Source: Chthonomonadaceae bacterium (lineage in GTDB: Bacteria; Armatimonadota; Chthonomonadetes; Chthonomonadales; Chthonomonadaceae). From it: DNA of 57,038 nt. This document shows, in pieces, positions 1 to 8,355 of this stretch. The notes beneath the pieces were generated by a model. That model was not told the DNA's origin and made no database searches. It was given only the letters and a program-made list of their open reading frames with translations. Within the stretch, counting starts at the first letter, position 1, and each line of letters starts with the position of its first letter. The translations under genes and the position numbers were made by a program. Where the stretch lies: positions 1 through 57,038 of the forward strand of contig JANWZQ010000022.1 of NCBI GenBank assembly GCA_025054835.1, in the 5' to 3' direction.

Positions 1-1
1 C

Positions 2-1534
2 CGGGAGCAGGGCGCCGAGCCCATCTCACTGGAGCAACTCTACCGACACCTCACACGAGGCGACAGCGTGCCCGAGAGGGCCATAGTCCTCACATTCGAT
101 GACAACTACCAGGGCTTCTATGACCATGCATACCCCTTGCTGAAAAAGTATAACTACCCGGCTGCTGTGTTTGTACATACCAATTACGTTGGGGACAGGG
201 CCAGTGATCACCCCAAGATGGATTGGAAGACTATCAAGGCGCTGGATGCCGAGGGGCTGGTTACTTTTGGCTCGCATACGCTTTCCCACCCGGATGACAT
301 CCGCATGCTGCCCCCGGAACGACAGGTAGAAGAGCTCGCCCGATCCAAGCAGATTCTGGAAGAACAGCTTGGACACGAGGTGCCTTTCTTCGCCTATCCC
401 AACGGTCATAACGACGCCATCACACAGCAGATCGCGCGCGACGTCGGCTACAAGATGGCGTTTACCATAGCGAACGGTCAGGCGGAAGAGTCTCCCAATA
501 TCCTCGCAATCAACCGCTACATCCACACGCGCTACCGCAAAGCATGGCAGGATCGGGAACGCGCTGTGCAGGGCGCGCCCGCCGCTGTGTTTGAGGCCAA
601 CATTGTGCAGACACCGGTCCGACTGGAGGTACAGGAGTATGCCGGCGTCCGCCTCGGGCTGGTACGCGGAGGCCGGCTCTCTACCCGCCGTGTCGCCACG
701 CGCCAGAGCGTCGGGCTCTTTGTTAAAGAAGCTGGAGGCGTAGCCGGGATCAACGGTACGTTCTTTGCCGACGCGCGATTGCGCGGCACCAGCAATGTGC
801 TGATCGGCCCCAGCCAGACACAACCGGACGGGGAGTTCATCCCGGAAACGGATGCTTACCGGGCCTCACTGCTGGTCAATCGTCCACTGGTCATTCTCGG
901 ACCCGGGCGCGTGGCGATCGTTCCCTTTCAACCCGGATACATGAATGCACCGGACATGATCCGTGCGTTCATGCCAGACTTCACGGATCTCTTTCTTGCG
1001 GGCGCATGGATTGTGCACAACGGGACAGCTCGCTCTCGCGAGGAAATCCAGACCTACGCAGCACGCGACTTCAACGACCCGCGCCGACGCGCCTTCTTCG
1101 GGATTTCTATGGATGGCGAGCTCGTGCTTGGCGCCACTCTGGAAGTCGTTACCACCACACGCATGGCTGAGGCAGCCGCAGAGGCAGGCGTGCGCGAAGC
1201 GGTCCTGCTTGACTCCGGATTCTCGACCTCGTTAGTGTACACCGACAAGGTAATCGTGACCGGGCACACCACCCCGCATATCCCCTCCCGGCCTGTGCCG
1301 CACGCGCTGGTTGTGTTCGGAGAACCTGCCCCGGTAGTTGATCCGGAGCTGCAGGCATTTCTGGATCGAGCAAGCTCCGCCCTCATCCCGGTGAGCACCA
1401 CCGAAGCAGACAGGCCCCGGAGACGCCGCAAACGTCGCCGCACTTCCCCGAGCGTGCGTCCTGTGCCTCCGGCAACATTCCCTGCAAGCCAGGAAACTGC
1501 CAGTATCTCCACTGATTCTTTCCCACCGGAGTAG
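2..1534 (+). CDS. Polysaccharide deacetylase (NodB) / phosphodiester glycosidase (NAGPA) fusion, 5'-truncated
   Basis: The frame is open through the left edge, so the N-terminus is missing; a GTG at 68 lies inside the NodB domain and is unlikely to be the true start. About 510 residues are visible. The first ~160 form a NodB-type deacetylase: the metal/catalytic Asp pair in VLTFDD, the H-x3-H metal motif in SHTLSHPD, and a C-terminal FFAYPNG strand. NodB enzymes remove N- or O-acetyl groups from cell-wall or exopolysaccharide sugars. Residues ~180-440 match the phosphodiester glycosidase (NAGPA/DUF2233) fold: GINGTFF, a SREEI segment, FFGISMDGE and a VLLDSGFSTSLVY segment like the family's active-site region. 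A basic, Pro/Arg-rich tail follows. Both domains are usually extracellular, so an envelope glycopolymer is the likely substrate. The domain families are clear; the substrate is unknown. Confidence 0.85.
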   Translation, partial: REQGAEPISLEQLYRHLTRGDSVPERAIVLTFDDNYQGFYDHAYPLLKKYNYPAAVFVHTNYVGDRASDHPKMDWKTIKALDAEGLVTFGSHTLSHPDDIRMLPPERQVEELARSKQILEEQLGHEVPFFAYPNGHNDAITQQIARDVGYKMAFTIANGQAEESPNILAINRYIHTRYRKAWQDRERAVQGAPAAVFEANIVQTPVRLEVQEYAGVRLGLVRGGRLSTRRVATRQSVGLFVKEAGGVAGINGTFFADARLRGTSNVLIGPSQTQPDGEFIPETDAYRASLLVNRPLVILGPGRVAIVPFQPGYMNAPDMIRAFMPDFTDLFLAGAWIVHNGTARSREEIQTYAARDFNDPRRRAFFGISMDGELVLGATLEVVTTTRMAEAAAEAGVREAVLLDSGFSTSLVYTDKVIVTGHTTPHIPSRPVPHALVVFGEPAPVVDPELQAFLDRASSALIPVSTTEADRPRRRRKRRRTSPSVRPVPPATFPASQETASISTDSFPPE

Positions 1535-1567
1535 CGCACGGCCTCACTGTCGGGAGCAGCGGGTTTG

Positions 1568-1597
1568 TTGCCAGCGTCCCGGCCTGCCGTCTATATT
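1568..1597 (+). promoter_or_regulatory. Sigma-70-like promoter for the PQQ-propeller gene
   Basis: TTGCCA (1568-1573), an 18-bp spacer, then TATATT (1592-1597). Transcription would start near 1604. This excludes an upstream ATG at 1596 as the start and agrees with the Shine-Dalgarno-supported ATG at 1659. Confidence 0.55.
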
Positions 1598-1658
1598 GTC
1601 AGGGTCTCTGATGAAGAACCCGGCGCTCGTCGCGAACAGGAGAGGAGGCTCTCACCCT

Positions 1659-3041
1659 ATGTCCGGCATACCTGTCCGTCTGGCCCCGGCGGCCATTACC
1701 GTCATAGCCAGTGCCATTGCCTGCAGCGCGTTGCAACCCGGGTCCGACCGGATGGCAGCGAACTGGCCACAGTGGCGCGGTCCACTTGCCAGCGGGGTTT
1801 CCCTCACCGCCAATCCCCCTGTCGAGTGGAGTGAGACCAGAAATGTCCGCTGGAAGGCAAAACTACCCGGCAACGGCACCTCCACACCCATTGTCTGGGA
1901 TAACTTCATCTTCATACAGACCGCGGTGCCATCGGCCGTGCGCAACGATACAGCGCTCTCTTCTGGCCCACAAGCCGCATCGTACCAGGTGCCGGGCGGA
2001 CGACGTGGTGGCTTCGGCGGTCAGCGCAGCCTGCAACCCTCAGAACCATACCGGTTCCTCGTGCTCTGCATCGATCGCAACACAGGCAAGACGCTCTGGC
2101 AGAAAGTGGTTCGAGAGGAGGTCCCGCATGAAGGGCATCATCCGGACCACGGTTACGCTTCGCACTCGCCAGTTACTGACGGAAAGTACGTGTACGCCTA
2201 CTTTGGATCGCGGGGATTGCACTGCCTCGACTTCAAAGGCAACCTTCGATGGTCGAAAGACTTCGGGAAGATGCGCACCCGGATGGGCTTTGGCGAGGGA
2301 GGTTCTCCGGCCCTGTACGGAAACACCATCGTGGTCAACTGGGATCACGAAGGGGAAGACTTCATTGTGGCTCTGGACAAAGAGACTGGCAGGGAGAAGT
2401 GGCGACAGCCACGCGAGGAACCGACGTCATGGTCCACTCCTCTGATCGTGTCACACAACGGCGTTCCACAGGTCATTACGTCCGCTACCAATCGCATACG
2501 TAGTTATGACCTGCAGACAGGCAAGCTGCTCTGGGAGTGCTCCGGAATGACCGCCAACACGATCCCGAGCCCGGTACATGCTAATGGCGTTGTCTACGCG
2601 ACCAGCGGGTTCCGGGGGAACGCTCTCCTGGCCATACGGCTTGGCAAACAGGGGGACCTTACCGGTACTGACGCGATTCTCTGGAGCCACAACCGCAGCA
2701 CTCCCTACGTGCCCTCCCCTCTGCTGTATGGCGACCGGTTGTACTTCTTTGCCAACAACAATGGGATCCTCTCCTGCTTCGATGCCAGCACCGGCAAGCC
2801 GATCCTGAATGCCGAGCGGATCGAGGAGTTGCAGGGAGTGTATGCTTCTCCGGTTGGCGCGGCCAATCGCGTCTATCTGGTGGGTCGTAACGGGGTGACT
2901 GTCGTTCTCAAACGGAGCGACAGGCTCGAGAAGCTTGCAGTCAACCGTCTGGAAGACGGTTTCGATGCCTCACCGGCACTGGTCGGCAAAGATCTGATCC
3001 TGCGAGGCCGGCAGTACCTCTATTGCATCTCAGCTCCGTAA
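1659..3041 (+). CDS. Secreted PQQ-like beta-propeller repeat protein
   Basis: 460 residues. The N-terminus has a hydrophobic segment (AAITVIASAIACSA) that could be a signal peptide, possibly a lipoprotein signal with Cys near residue 22. Repeats of the PQQ/pyrrolo-quinoline propeller type follow: WPQWRGP, GKTLWQKV, GREKWRQP, GKLLWECSG and similar Gly-Lys-x-Leu-Trp blades, giving an eight-bladed WD-like propeller. BamB and PQQ dehydrogenases share this fold, but I see no dehydrogenase catalytic signature, so a binding or scaffold role in the envelope is more likely. The ATG at 1659 is chosen because GAGGAGG (1642-1648) sits 10 nt upstream and the promoter at 1568-1597 rules out earlier starts. 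The gene is monocistronic and convergent with the next one. Confidence 0.82.
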   Translation: MSGIPVRLAPAAITVIASAIACSALQPGSDRMAANWPQWRGPLASGVSLTANPPVEWSETRNVRWKAKLPGNGTSTPIVWDNFIFIQTAVPSAVRNDTALSSGPQAASYQVPGGRRGGFGGQRSLQPSEPYRFLVLCIDRNTGKTLWQKVVREEVPHEGHHPDHGYASHSPVTDGKYVYAYFGSRGLHCLDFKGNLRWSKDFGKMRTRMGFGEGGSPALYGNTIVVNWDHEGEDFIVALDKETGREKWRQPREEPTSWSTPLIVSHNGVPQVITSATNRIRSYDLQTGKLLWECSGMTANTIPSPVHANGVVYATSGFRGNALLAIRLGKQGDLTGTDAILWSHNRSTPYVPSPLLYGDRLYFFANNNGILSCFDASTGKPILNAERIEELQGVYASPVGAANRVYLVGRNGVTVVLKRSDRLEKLAVNRLEDGFDASPALVGKDLILRGRQYLYCISAP

Positions 3042-3064
3042 CGCAGGATTGAAAGCTCTGACTG

Positions 3065-3102
3065 CATGTGCCCTCCCGTAGCTGTGAGTGGGAGGGCACA
3101 TG
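3065..3102. terminator. Perfect 13-bp hairpin between convergent genes
   Basis: CATGTGCCCTCCC (3065-3077) pairs exactly with GGGAGGGCACATG (3090-3102) around a 12-nt loop. It lies between the stop of the propeller gene (3041) and the stop of the convergent isochorismatase gene (3130). There is no T-tract on either side, so it may act as a bidirectional transcription or RNA-end barrier instead of a textbook intrinsic terminator. Confidence 0.55.
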
Positions 3103-3129
3103 GCAGCAGGCAGGAAACGGGGTTCCGAA

Positions 3130-3699
3130 TTATTTCACCAGAGAAAGCACCTCACGAAACTCCGGTGTTCCTGCCTCGTACAGCAGTTCGTAGAGCACAC
3201 TCTCCACGGTGCCCAGAATCACTCCCCCCTGTCGCATTTTATCGACACCAACCCGGTAGTTGACCTCGGTTCGAGAGGAAATCGCGTCCACAGCAAGGTG
3301 CACCTGGAACCCGGCTGCAATCAGATCGTGAGCAGTCTGACTGACGCAGATGTGCGACTCTACACCGCACAGAACGATCTGCTTGCGCCCGGATCGTTGT
3401 ATCTCTGAGGCGAACGCCGGGCTGGCCATACAGCTGAAGGACATCTTGTCGAACGGCGTTACCAGGGGAGGCAAGCACTGCCGTATCTCCGGGATAACAC
3501 CTCCCATCCTCTTCGCGTACTGCGTGGTGGTGACCACAGGAATGCGCAACACGTTCATACCGCGCATGAGCGTGGTGACGTTCTTGATCAGGCGCTCACG
3601 CTCGAAGATCGCACCCAGGAACGGCTCCTGCATGTCGATCACGACGAGCAGCGTGTTATCCGGATGCAACAGGTGCAGGTGGTTGCGTGGGGGTTGCAC
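3130..3699 (-). CDS. Isochorismatase-family cysteine hydrolase
   Basis: 189 residues, the usual size for the family. The triad is visible: Asp in LLVVIDMQEPF (~22), Lys in PFDKMSFSC (~85) and Cys in CGVESHICVSQT (~117). The layout resembles YcaC-like hydrolases more than true isochorismatases, since the CGVESHICV block is shared by hydrolases of unknown amide substrates. It is predicted to be cytosolic. The start is GTG at 3699, with AAGGAG about 11 nt upstream on the minus strand. A possible promoter lies upstream. The neighbours do not point to a substrate. Confidence 0.85.
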   Translation of the reverse strand: MQPPRNHLHLLHPDNTLLVVIDMQEPFLGAIFERERLIKNVTTLMRGMNVLRIPVVTTTQYAKRMGGVIPEIRQCLPPLVTPFDKMSFSCMASPAFASEIQRSGRKQIVLCGVESHICVSQTAHDLIAAGFQVHLAVDAISSRTEVNYRVGVDKMRQGGVILGTVESVLYELLYEAGTPEFREVLSLVK

Positions 3700-3752
3700 G
3701 GTAGCTTCATCTCCTTCCCAACAGGCCTCTGGTAACTCGGATCATCAAGCAG

Positions 3753-3782
3753 ATTATTGGCCGGAGCCACCCGTAGCTCCAA
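3753..3782 (-). promoter_or_regulatory. Possible promoter for the isochorismatase-like gene
   Basis: On the minus strand TTGGAG (3782-3777) and AATAAT (3758-3753) are separated by 18 bp. Both boxes deviate from consensus, so this is a weak prediction. Confidence 0.3.
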
Positions 3783-3809
3783 TTGTACCTGTCAGTCATG
3801 CGGGATCCG

Positions 3810-4934
3810 CTACTGTTGCCGCAACATTTGCTTGAGCTCTGTGGGGTTGCTGGTTGTTTGCAGGGCCTCTTCCACGGAAATGATCTGGCTGTGCACCATC
3901 CGCTCCAGTGCCTGATTCATGGTGTTCATCCCGAAGTGGCTTCCCTCACGGATGCAGGCATAGAGCGAGGTCGTGTCACCTTCTTCCAGTGCTTTACGTA
4001 CGCGCGGGGAATTGGTCATGATTTCCACTGCGGGAACGCGTCCACCTCCACGTGCCCGGCGTACCAGCCGTTGCGACGTGACACAGAGCAACGAGGACGC
4101 CAGCTGCTGGCAGGTCTGCTGCTTGAGGTGCTGGGGAAAACTGTTGACGATACGGTCAATGGTTGTGGCTGCAGATGTGGTGTGCAACGTGGTGATGACC
4201 AGATGCCCGATCTCGGCAGCTACCATCGCAACCTCCATGGTCTCCGCGTCCCGTAGTTCACCGATTGCGATCACGTCGGGCGTTTGACGCATCACGCTGC
4301 GTAGCGCTGCCTGAAAACTCGCAGTATCTCTGCCAATCTCACGTTGATGGATCACACTCTTCCTGTCGCTGAACACATATTCGACCGGATCTTCGATCGT
4401 GAAGACATGCGCGCACTTGCTCCGATTGATCTCCTCTATCAGGGCTGCCATGGTAGTGGTTTTGCCACTGCCCGTAGGCCCGGTAATGATGATCAATCCC
4501 TGTGGCTCGAGCGCTATACGCTTCAATATCGGCGGTAATCCGAGCTCCTCCACAGTGAGCGGGTACAGCGGGATAATCCGTAATGCAGCCCCCACACATC
4601 CGCGCTGCAGAAACAGGTTGGCGCGTACACGGGCAATACCGGGGATGGTGAACACCAGATCCAGCTCGCGCAGACGGTACAGCTCCTCCATCAGATCATC
4701 CGGACTGTCGTTCAGAGAGATTTCTTTATCTTCTTCCAGCAGCAGCGTATCCCTGCCAGCACTGAACAGGATCTCGTAGGCCAGTTCACGCGTTTCAGTC
4801 ACACTGAGAGGGGGCAGATCACTCACATGCATCCGCCCATCTACCCGGAAGATCGGAGGCGCGCCTGCTTTCAACACCAGATCGGATGCTTTACCTTGCA
4901 TCGCGACTTCAAGCAGGGCGTGGATACTGTGCAT
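3810..4934 (-). CDS. pilT: PilT-type twitching motility ATPase
   Basis: 374 residues. PilT ATPases are cytoplasmic hexamers that power retraction of type IV pili. The N-terminal domain begins with the family pattern of a lone Ser-Asp (ASDLVLKAGAPP). The C-terminal RecA-like core has Walker A GPTGSGKTTTM (~residue 155), an Asp box in FTIEDPVEYVF, Walker B with the catalytic Glu in DVIAIGELRDAETM, and a His box in LVITTLHTTSA. A segment of ~15 extra residues around the acidic DSPDDLMEELYRLREL stretch is longer than in compact PilTs. No pilB, pilC or pilin genes are next to it here, so it could also be a PilU-like paralogue. The start ATG (4934) has AAGGATG-type Shine-Dalgarno pairing. Confidence 0.9.
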   Translation of the reverse strand: MHSIHALLEVAMQGKASDLVLKAGAPPIFRVDGRMHVSDLPPLSVTETRELAYEILFSAGRDTLLLEEDKEISLNDSPDDLMEELYRLRELDLVFTIPGIARVRANLFLQRGCVGAALRIIPLYPLTVEELGLPPILKRIALEPQGLIIITGPTGSGKTTTMAALIEEINRSKCAHVFTIEDPVEYVFSDRKSVIHQREIGRDTASFQAALRSVMRQTPDVIAIGELRDAETMEVAMVAAEIGHLVITTLHTTSAATTIDRIVNSFPQHLKQQTCQQLASSLLCVTSQRLVRRARGGGRVPAVEIMTNSPRVRKALEEGDTTSLYACIREGSHFGMNTMNQALERMVHSQIISVEEALQTTSNPTELKQMLRQQ

Positions 4935-5085
4935 GGCTCATCCTTGCGCGGTGTATTGCGGGCTCAACGGCAGTACAGCCCGACCATCAGGGGTCGGGAT
5001 CCCGGAGCTACCAACCCGATATGTTAGACCTCTGATGCCCGCAGATTGTTCCGCTCTTTTCACCAGGCCGGTAGCCCGGCAGAGA

Positions 5086-5114
5086 TTGCAAATCTGCCCT
5101 TCCTGCTGTATAAT
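5086..5114 (+). promoter_or_regulatory. Strong sigma-70-like promoter for the CBS-DUF1385/argS operon
   Basis: TTGCAA (5086-5091), a 17-bp spacer, then a perfect TATAAT (5109-5114). Transcription would start near 5121. This places the translation start of the next gene at 5158 or 5203, not at the much longer frame that opens at 4933. Confidence 0.7.
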
Positions 5115-5157
5115 TCTGCATAAGGTCCCGGGTGCATCTGCACGGCTTCGCGGCCTG

Positions 5158-6396
5158 ATGTCAAACCGGCCTTTGTTCGAGGCATTCGGGTATCAGAATT
5201 TCATGACCATTGCTCCCAACAGCCCCGCGCCCTCCCTGCGCGCCGTCATGCGGCCTGTGCCACAGGTCGCACCTGAAGACAGTCTGGAGCGTTATCTGCA
5301 AGCGATCCGCTTTCTGCCGGTTGCTACACTGCCGGTCGTGCATCAAGGCCGCCTGCAGGGCATCGTGCGCGTTCAGGACGTGATGCAGTCGCTCGCGACA
5401 ACGGCATCGCCATCCGAACGCGAGACGCGGCTTCGTTCCCCTGTTGCCCCTTTTGTACGGAAGGCGCCGATGACCCTGTCGCCAGAGACATCCCCGCAGG
5501 AAGCGGAGCGTCGATGCGCCGACGCCGGAGAGCTGCTTCTACCCGTTGTCGACGCCGACGGTTACTACCTGGGGGTCGTGCTGGCAACGGACCTGCTGGT
5601 ACCCGACCTGCCCAGACCTGTGCCCCCACGCATCGGTGGTATGGCCACACCGTTCGGTGTCTACCTGACCGACGGCACCCATCAGGCAGGGGTAGGGAAC
5701 TTCGCGCTGGTAGCCACAGGAAGCGCTATCGCTCTGCTCATGGTCCTGACACTGGCTCTCGTCGAGGGAGGTCTCCAGGCCAGTCGCGCTCTGGGATGGT
5801 TACCAGCGCACGCCCATCCGCGCTTTGATATTGTGGCGCCCGGCTTCAGCAGCCTGAATCCACTCGCAACGCTCGGATTAACAGGCATTGCACTGGTCAT
5901 TTTCCTCTCACTCTTGCGCGCCACACGCCTCGCCGGATACCATGCCGCAGAGCACCAGACCGTTCATGCGCTGGAGCGTGGCGAGCGCCTGGTCCCGGAA
6001 ATCGTGAGCCGGATGCCACGTCCGCACCCGCGTTGCGGCACGAACCTGATGGCAGCAGGCATCCTGTTCTCATTGTTCTGGCAGGTCTTCGCCTATGTAC
6101 CGATGTTGCGCGAGATCCCTGCCCTGTTTGCGGCCCTTGGCGCCGCCTGCTTCTGGAGGCCCTTCGGCGCATTCCTTCAGGAGTGGTTCACCACCCGCCC
6201 TGCGACACCGCGAGAACTGGCCAGTGGCATCGCCGCCGGAGAGGAACTGGTCTGGAAGTATCTGCATAGCCCCCCTGCCCGCCCGCGCCTCTGGAGACGG
6301 CTGTGGAACATGGGGCTGGTGCAAACGCTCGCGGGGATGCTACTGACCTTCTGGGCGCTGGAATTGATACCGTTCGTAAGGAGCTTTCTGTCGTGA
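5158..6396 (+). CDS. CBS-domain / DUF1385 (YqhQ-like) membrane protein fusion
   Basis: 412 residues. Residues ~20-160 contain two CBS repeats (SLRAVMRP and MTLSPETSPQEAERRC starts, each ending in a GIVRVQDVM or GVVLATDLL element), a module that often binds adenine nucleotides. The rest is DUF1385/YqhQ-like: two or more membrane helices, then YHAAEHQTVHALE, RMPRPHPRCGTNLM and a hydrophobic C-terminus. In typical DUF1385 proteins the domain opens with a GGQAV-EGVMM-type motif; here the corresponding stretch is IGGMATPFGVYLTDGTHQ, so the block is altered. The start at 5158 follows the promoter at 5086-5114; 5203 is an alternative. The stop overlaps the GTG of argS by 4 nt, so the two are translationally coupled. 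Confidence 0.75.
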   Translation: MSNRPLFEAFGYQNFMTIAPNSPAPSLRAVMRPVPQVAPEDSLERYLQAIRFLPVATLPVVHQGRLQGIVRVQDVMQSLATTASPSERETRLRSPVAPFVRKAPMTLSPETSPQEAERRCADAGELLLPVVDADGYYLGVVLATDLLVPDLPRPVPPRIGGMATPFGVYLTDGTHQAGVGNFALVATGSAIALLMVLTLALVEGGLQASRALGWLPAHAHPRFDIVAPGFSSLNPLATLGLTGIALVIFLSLLRATRLAGYHAAEHQTVHALERGERLVPEIVSRMPRPHPRCGTNLMAAGILFSLFWQVFAYVPMLREIPALFAALGAACFWRPFGAFLQEWFTTRPATPRELASGIAAGEELVWKYLHSPPARPRLWRRLWNMGLVQTLAGMLLTFWALELIPFVRSFLS

Positions 6397-8177
6397 TCAC
6401 AGAGCAACTGGCTGCCCTCGTTCGAAAGGCTGTTCTGGCGGCACGTGACGCAGGCGACCTCCCCCTCGACGACACCGAGGTACAGGTGTCACTGGAAACC
6501 CCTAGAAACAAGCAGCATGGCGACTACTCGAGCAACATCGCACTCACGTTGAAGAAAGCAACAGGCATCCCTGACAGTCGGGAGATCGCCACACGCATCC
6601 TCAAACATCTGCCTGCTGACAGTGGTCTGATTGAACGTGCAGAGGTAGCAGGTCCCGGCTTCCTCAACTTCTACCTGAACCCCTCCTGGCTCCACGATAT
6701 GCTCGTTCGCATCGAACAGGAAGACCAGCGCTACGGGGCCAGCAACGAACGTGCGGGGGAGACGGTGCTGCTTGAGTTCGTCAGCGCCAATCCCACCGGC
6801 CCGATCAGCGTTGTTAACGGGCGTGCTGCCGCGCTGGGCGATGTGCTTGGCAACCTGCTTGCCGCGCAGGGGTGTACGGTACGCAGGGAGTTCTATATCA
6901 ACGACGCGCTCAACTCCACACAGATCGACAAGTTCGCCGAGACCATTGCAGTCCGCTACATGCAACACCTTGGCTATCCCGTCCTGATGCCCCCCCGCGA
7001 TCCCAGTGCGGAGTCCGTCGTGGAACCCCCGCTTGCTCCGCCGGAAGACGGGCGTGAACGGCCACCGATCCCCTTCCCCGAGAACGGGTACCGCGGTGAC
7101 TACATGAAAGAGATCGCCCGGGAGATCCTCGAGGAATTCGGACGCGCCTACGAGCACCTTGAGCAAGCCGAACGTGCCCGTGCATTCCGTGATGCTGCTC
7201 TGCAACGGTGCCTGAACATGCAACGCAGCGCACTGGAAGCATTCGGCATTGTGTACGACTGCTGGTTCCATGAGAGCAGCCTGTACGAAAACGGGGAAGT
7301 CGAGAGAACCCTTGCAACCCTGAAGGCGCGCGGGTTCACCTACGAGAAAGAGGGAGCCCTCTGGCTCTGCTCCACGCAGTTTGGCGATGACAAAGATCGG
7401 GTGCTGGTACGCTCCAATGAAAAAGCCACCTACATCGCTGCTGACATCGCCTATCATGACAACAAGTTCCGACGAGGCCACGACCGGCTCATCAATATCT
7501 GGGGAGCCGACCACCACGGCTATGTCAGCCGCCTCAAAGCAGGCATTGCGGCCCTCGGGTACGATCCGAACCGGCTGGAAATCATCCTCACCCAGATGGT
7601 CTCCCTGCTGCGTGACGGGGAACCAGTCATGGGAGGTAAGCGGCATGGCAACGTCATCGAGTTGAAGGAAGACATGCTCGATGAGATTGGAAAAGACGCT
7701 GCCCGCTTCTACTTCCTGCTCAGCTCCTACGAGAACCCAGCCACAGTCGATCTGGAGCTGGCCAAAAAGCAGTCCAACGAGAACCCGGTCTACTACGTCC
7801 AGTATGCGCATGCCCGTCTCTGCAATATTTTGCGCAGGGCGGAAGAAGCCGGCATTTCTGTCAGGCCGGCCCATGCGGTTCATCGCGCGCTGCTCGCGCA
7901 CCCCGCGGAACTGGACGTGCTCCGCAAACTGGCAGACTTCCCGGAAGAAGTAGCCCTCGCCGCACGCGACTACGCGCCACATCGCCTGACGCGCTACGCG
8001 ATGGATCTGGCCGGACTGCTGAACATCTTCTATGAAAATTGCCGGGTTCTGTCCGGACAGGAGGAAACGGTTCCGGCGGAATTAACGGAGGCCCGGCTTG
8101 CCCTGGTGAACGGGGCACGCATCACGCTACGCAACCTGCTCGGGTTGCTCGGGATCTCGGCTCCGGAGCGTATGTGA
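6393..8177 (+). CDS. argS: Arginyl-tRNA synthetase with unusual class I signatures
   Basis: 594 residues. ArgRS charges tRNA-Arg in the cytosol. The order of elements fits: an N-terminal Add-1 domain with KQHGDYSSNIAL, the Rossmann fold entered by EFVSANPTGPISVVNGRAA, NIWGADHHGYVSR, the KMSK region as VMGGKRHGNVIELKE, and the DALR anticodon domain with PVYYVQYAHARLCNILRRA. The HIGH motif, usually HVGH after NPTGP, reads SVVN, so both signature His residues are lost. The KMSK loop is also altered (GGKRHGN). A Pro-rich insertion of ~20 residues precedes the FPENGYRGDY element. GTG at 6393 is chosen because TAAGGAG lies 9 nt upstream and the length then fits the family. It overlaps the preceding stop by 4 nt. 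Confidence 0.93.
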   Translation: MITEQLAALVRKAVLAARDAGDLPLDDTEVQVSLETPRNKQHGDYSSNIALTLKKATGIPDSREIATRILKHLPADSGLIERAEVAGPGFLNFYLNPSWLHDMLVRIEQEDQRYGASNERAGETVLLEFVSANPTGPISVVNGRAAALGDVLGNLLAAQGCTVRREFYINDALNSTQIDKFAETIAVRYMQHLGYPVLMPPRDPSAESVVEPPLAPPEDGRERPPIPFPENGYRGDYMKEIAREILEEFGRAYEHLEQAERARAFRDAALQRCLNMQRSALEAFGIVYDCWFHESSLYENGEVERTLATLKARGFTYEKEGALWLCSTQFGDDKDRVLVRSNEKATYIAADIAYHDNKFRRGHDRLINIWGADHHGYVSRLKAGIAALGYDPNRLEIILTQMVSLLRDGEPVMGGKRHGNVIELKEDMLDEIGKDAARFYFLLSSYENPATVDLELAKKQSNENPVYYVQYAHARLCNILRRAEEAGISVRPAHAVHRALLAHPAELDVLRKLADFPEEVALAARDYAPHRLTRYAMDLAGLLNIFYENCRVLSGQEETVPAELTEARLALVNGARITLRNLLGLLGISAPERM

Positions 8178-8226
8178 GCCGAACCAGAACGGGTACAGGA
8201 TCCGTCAATACCTCGGAGCAACTCGA

Positions 8227-8255
8227 TTGATCACAGGTGTGTTTTGTGCTATACT
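8227..8255 (+). promoter_or_regulatory. Extended -10 promoter for the ASCH operon
   Basis: TTGATC (8227-8232), 17 bp, then TATACT (8250-8255) preceded by TGC, i.e. an extended -10 element. It drives the ASCH gene at 8356 with a leader of about 95 nt. Confidence 0.6.
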
Positions 8256-8355
8256 ATCCCCCTGTGTGAGCACTCCGGGATAATCCTGACCTTCGTGCAA
8301 CCGGGCCATTGCACCACCCTGCCATCCCACATACCGGGAAGCGAGCCGTGCATCT

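Noticed and set aside
4933-5157. A start at ATG 4933 for the CBS-DUF1385 gene
   Set aside because: A near-consensus promoter (TTGCAA-N17-TATAAT) lies inside this extension at 5086-5114, and the added residues match no domain.
6489-7982. A 497-codon open frame antisense to argS
   Set aside because: It mirrors argS codons on the opposite strand, as GC-rich genes often do; no family motif or start signal.
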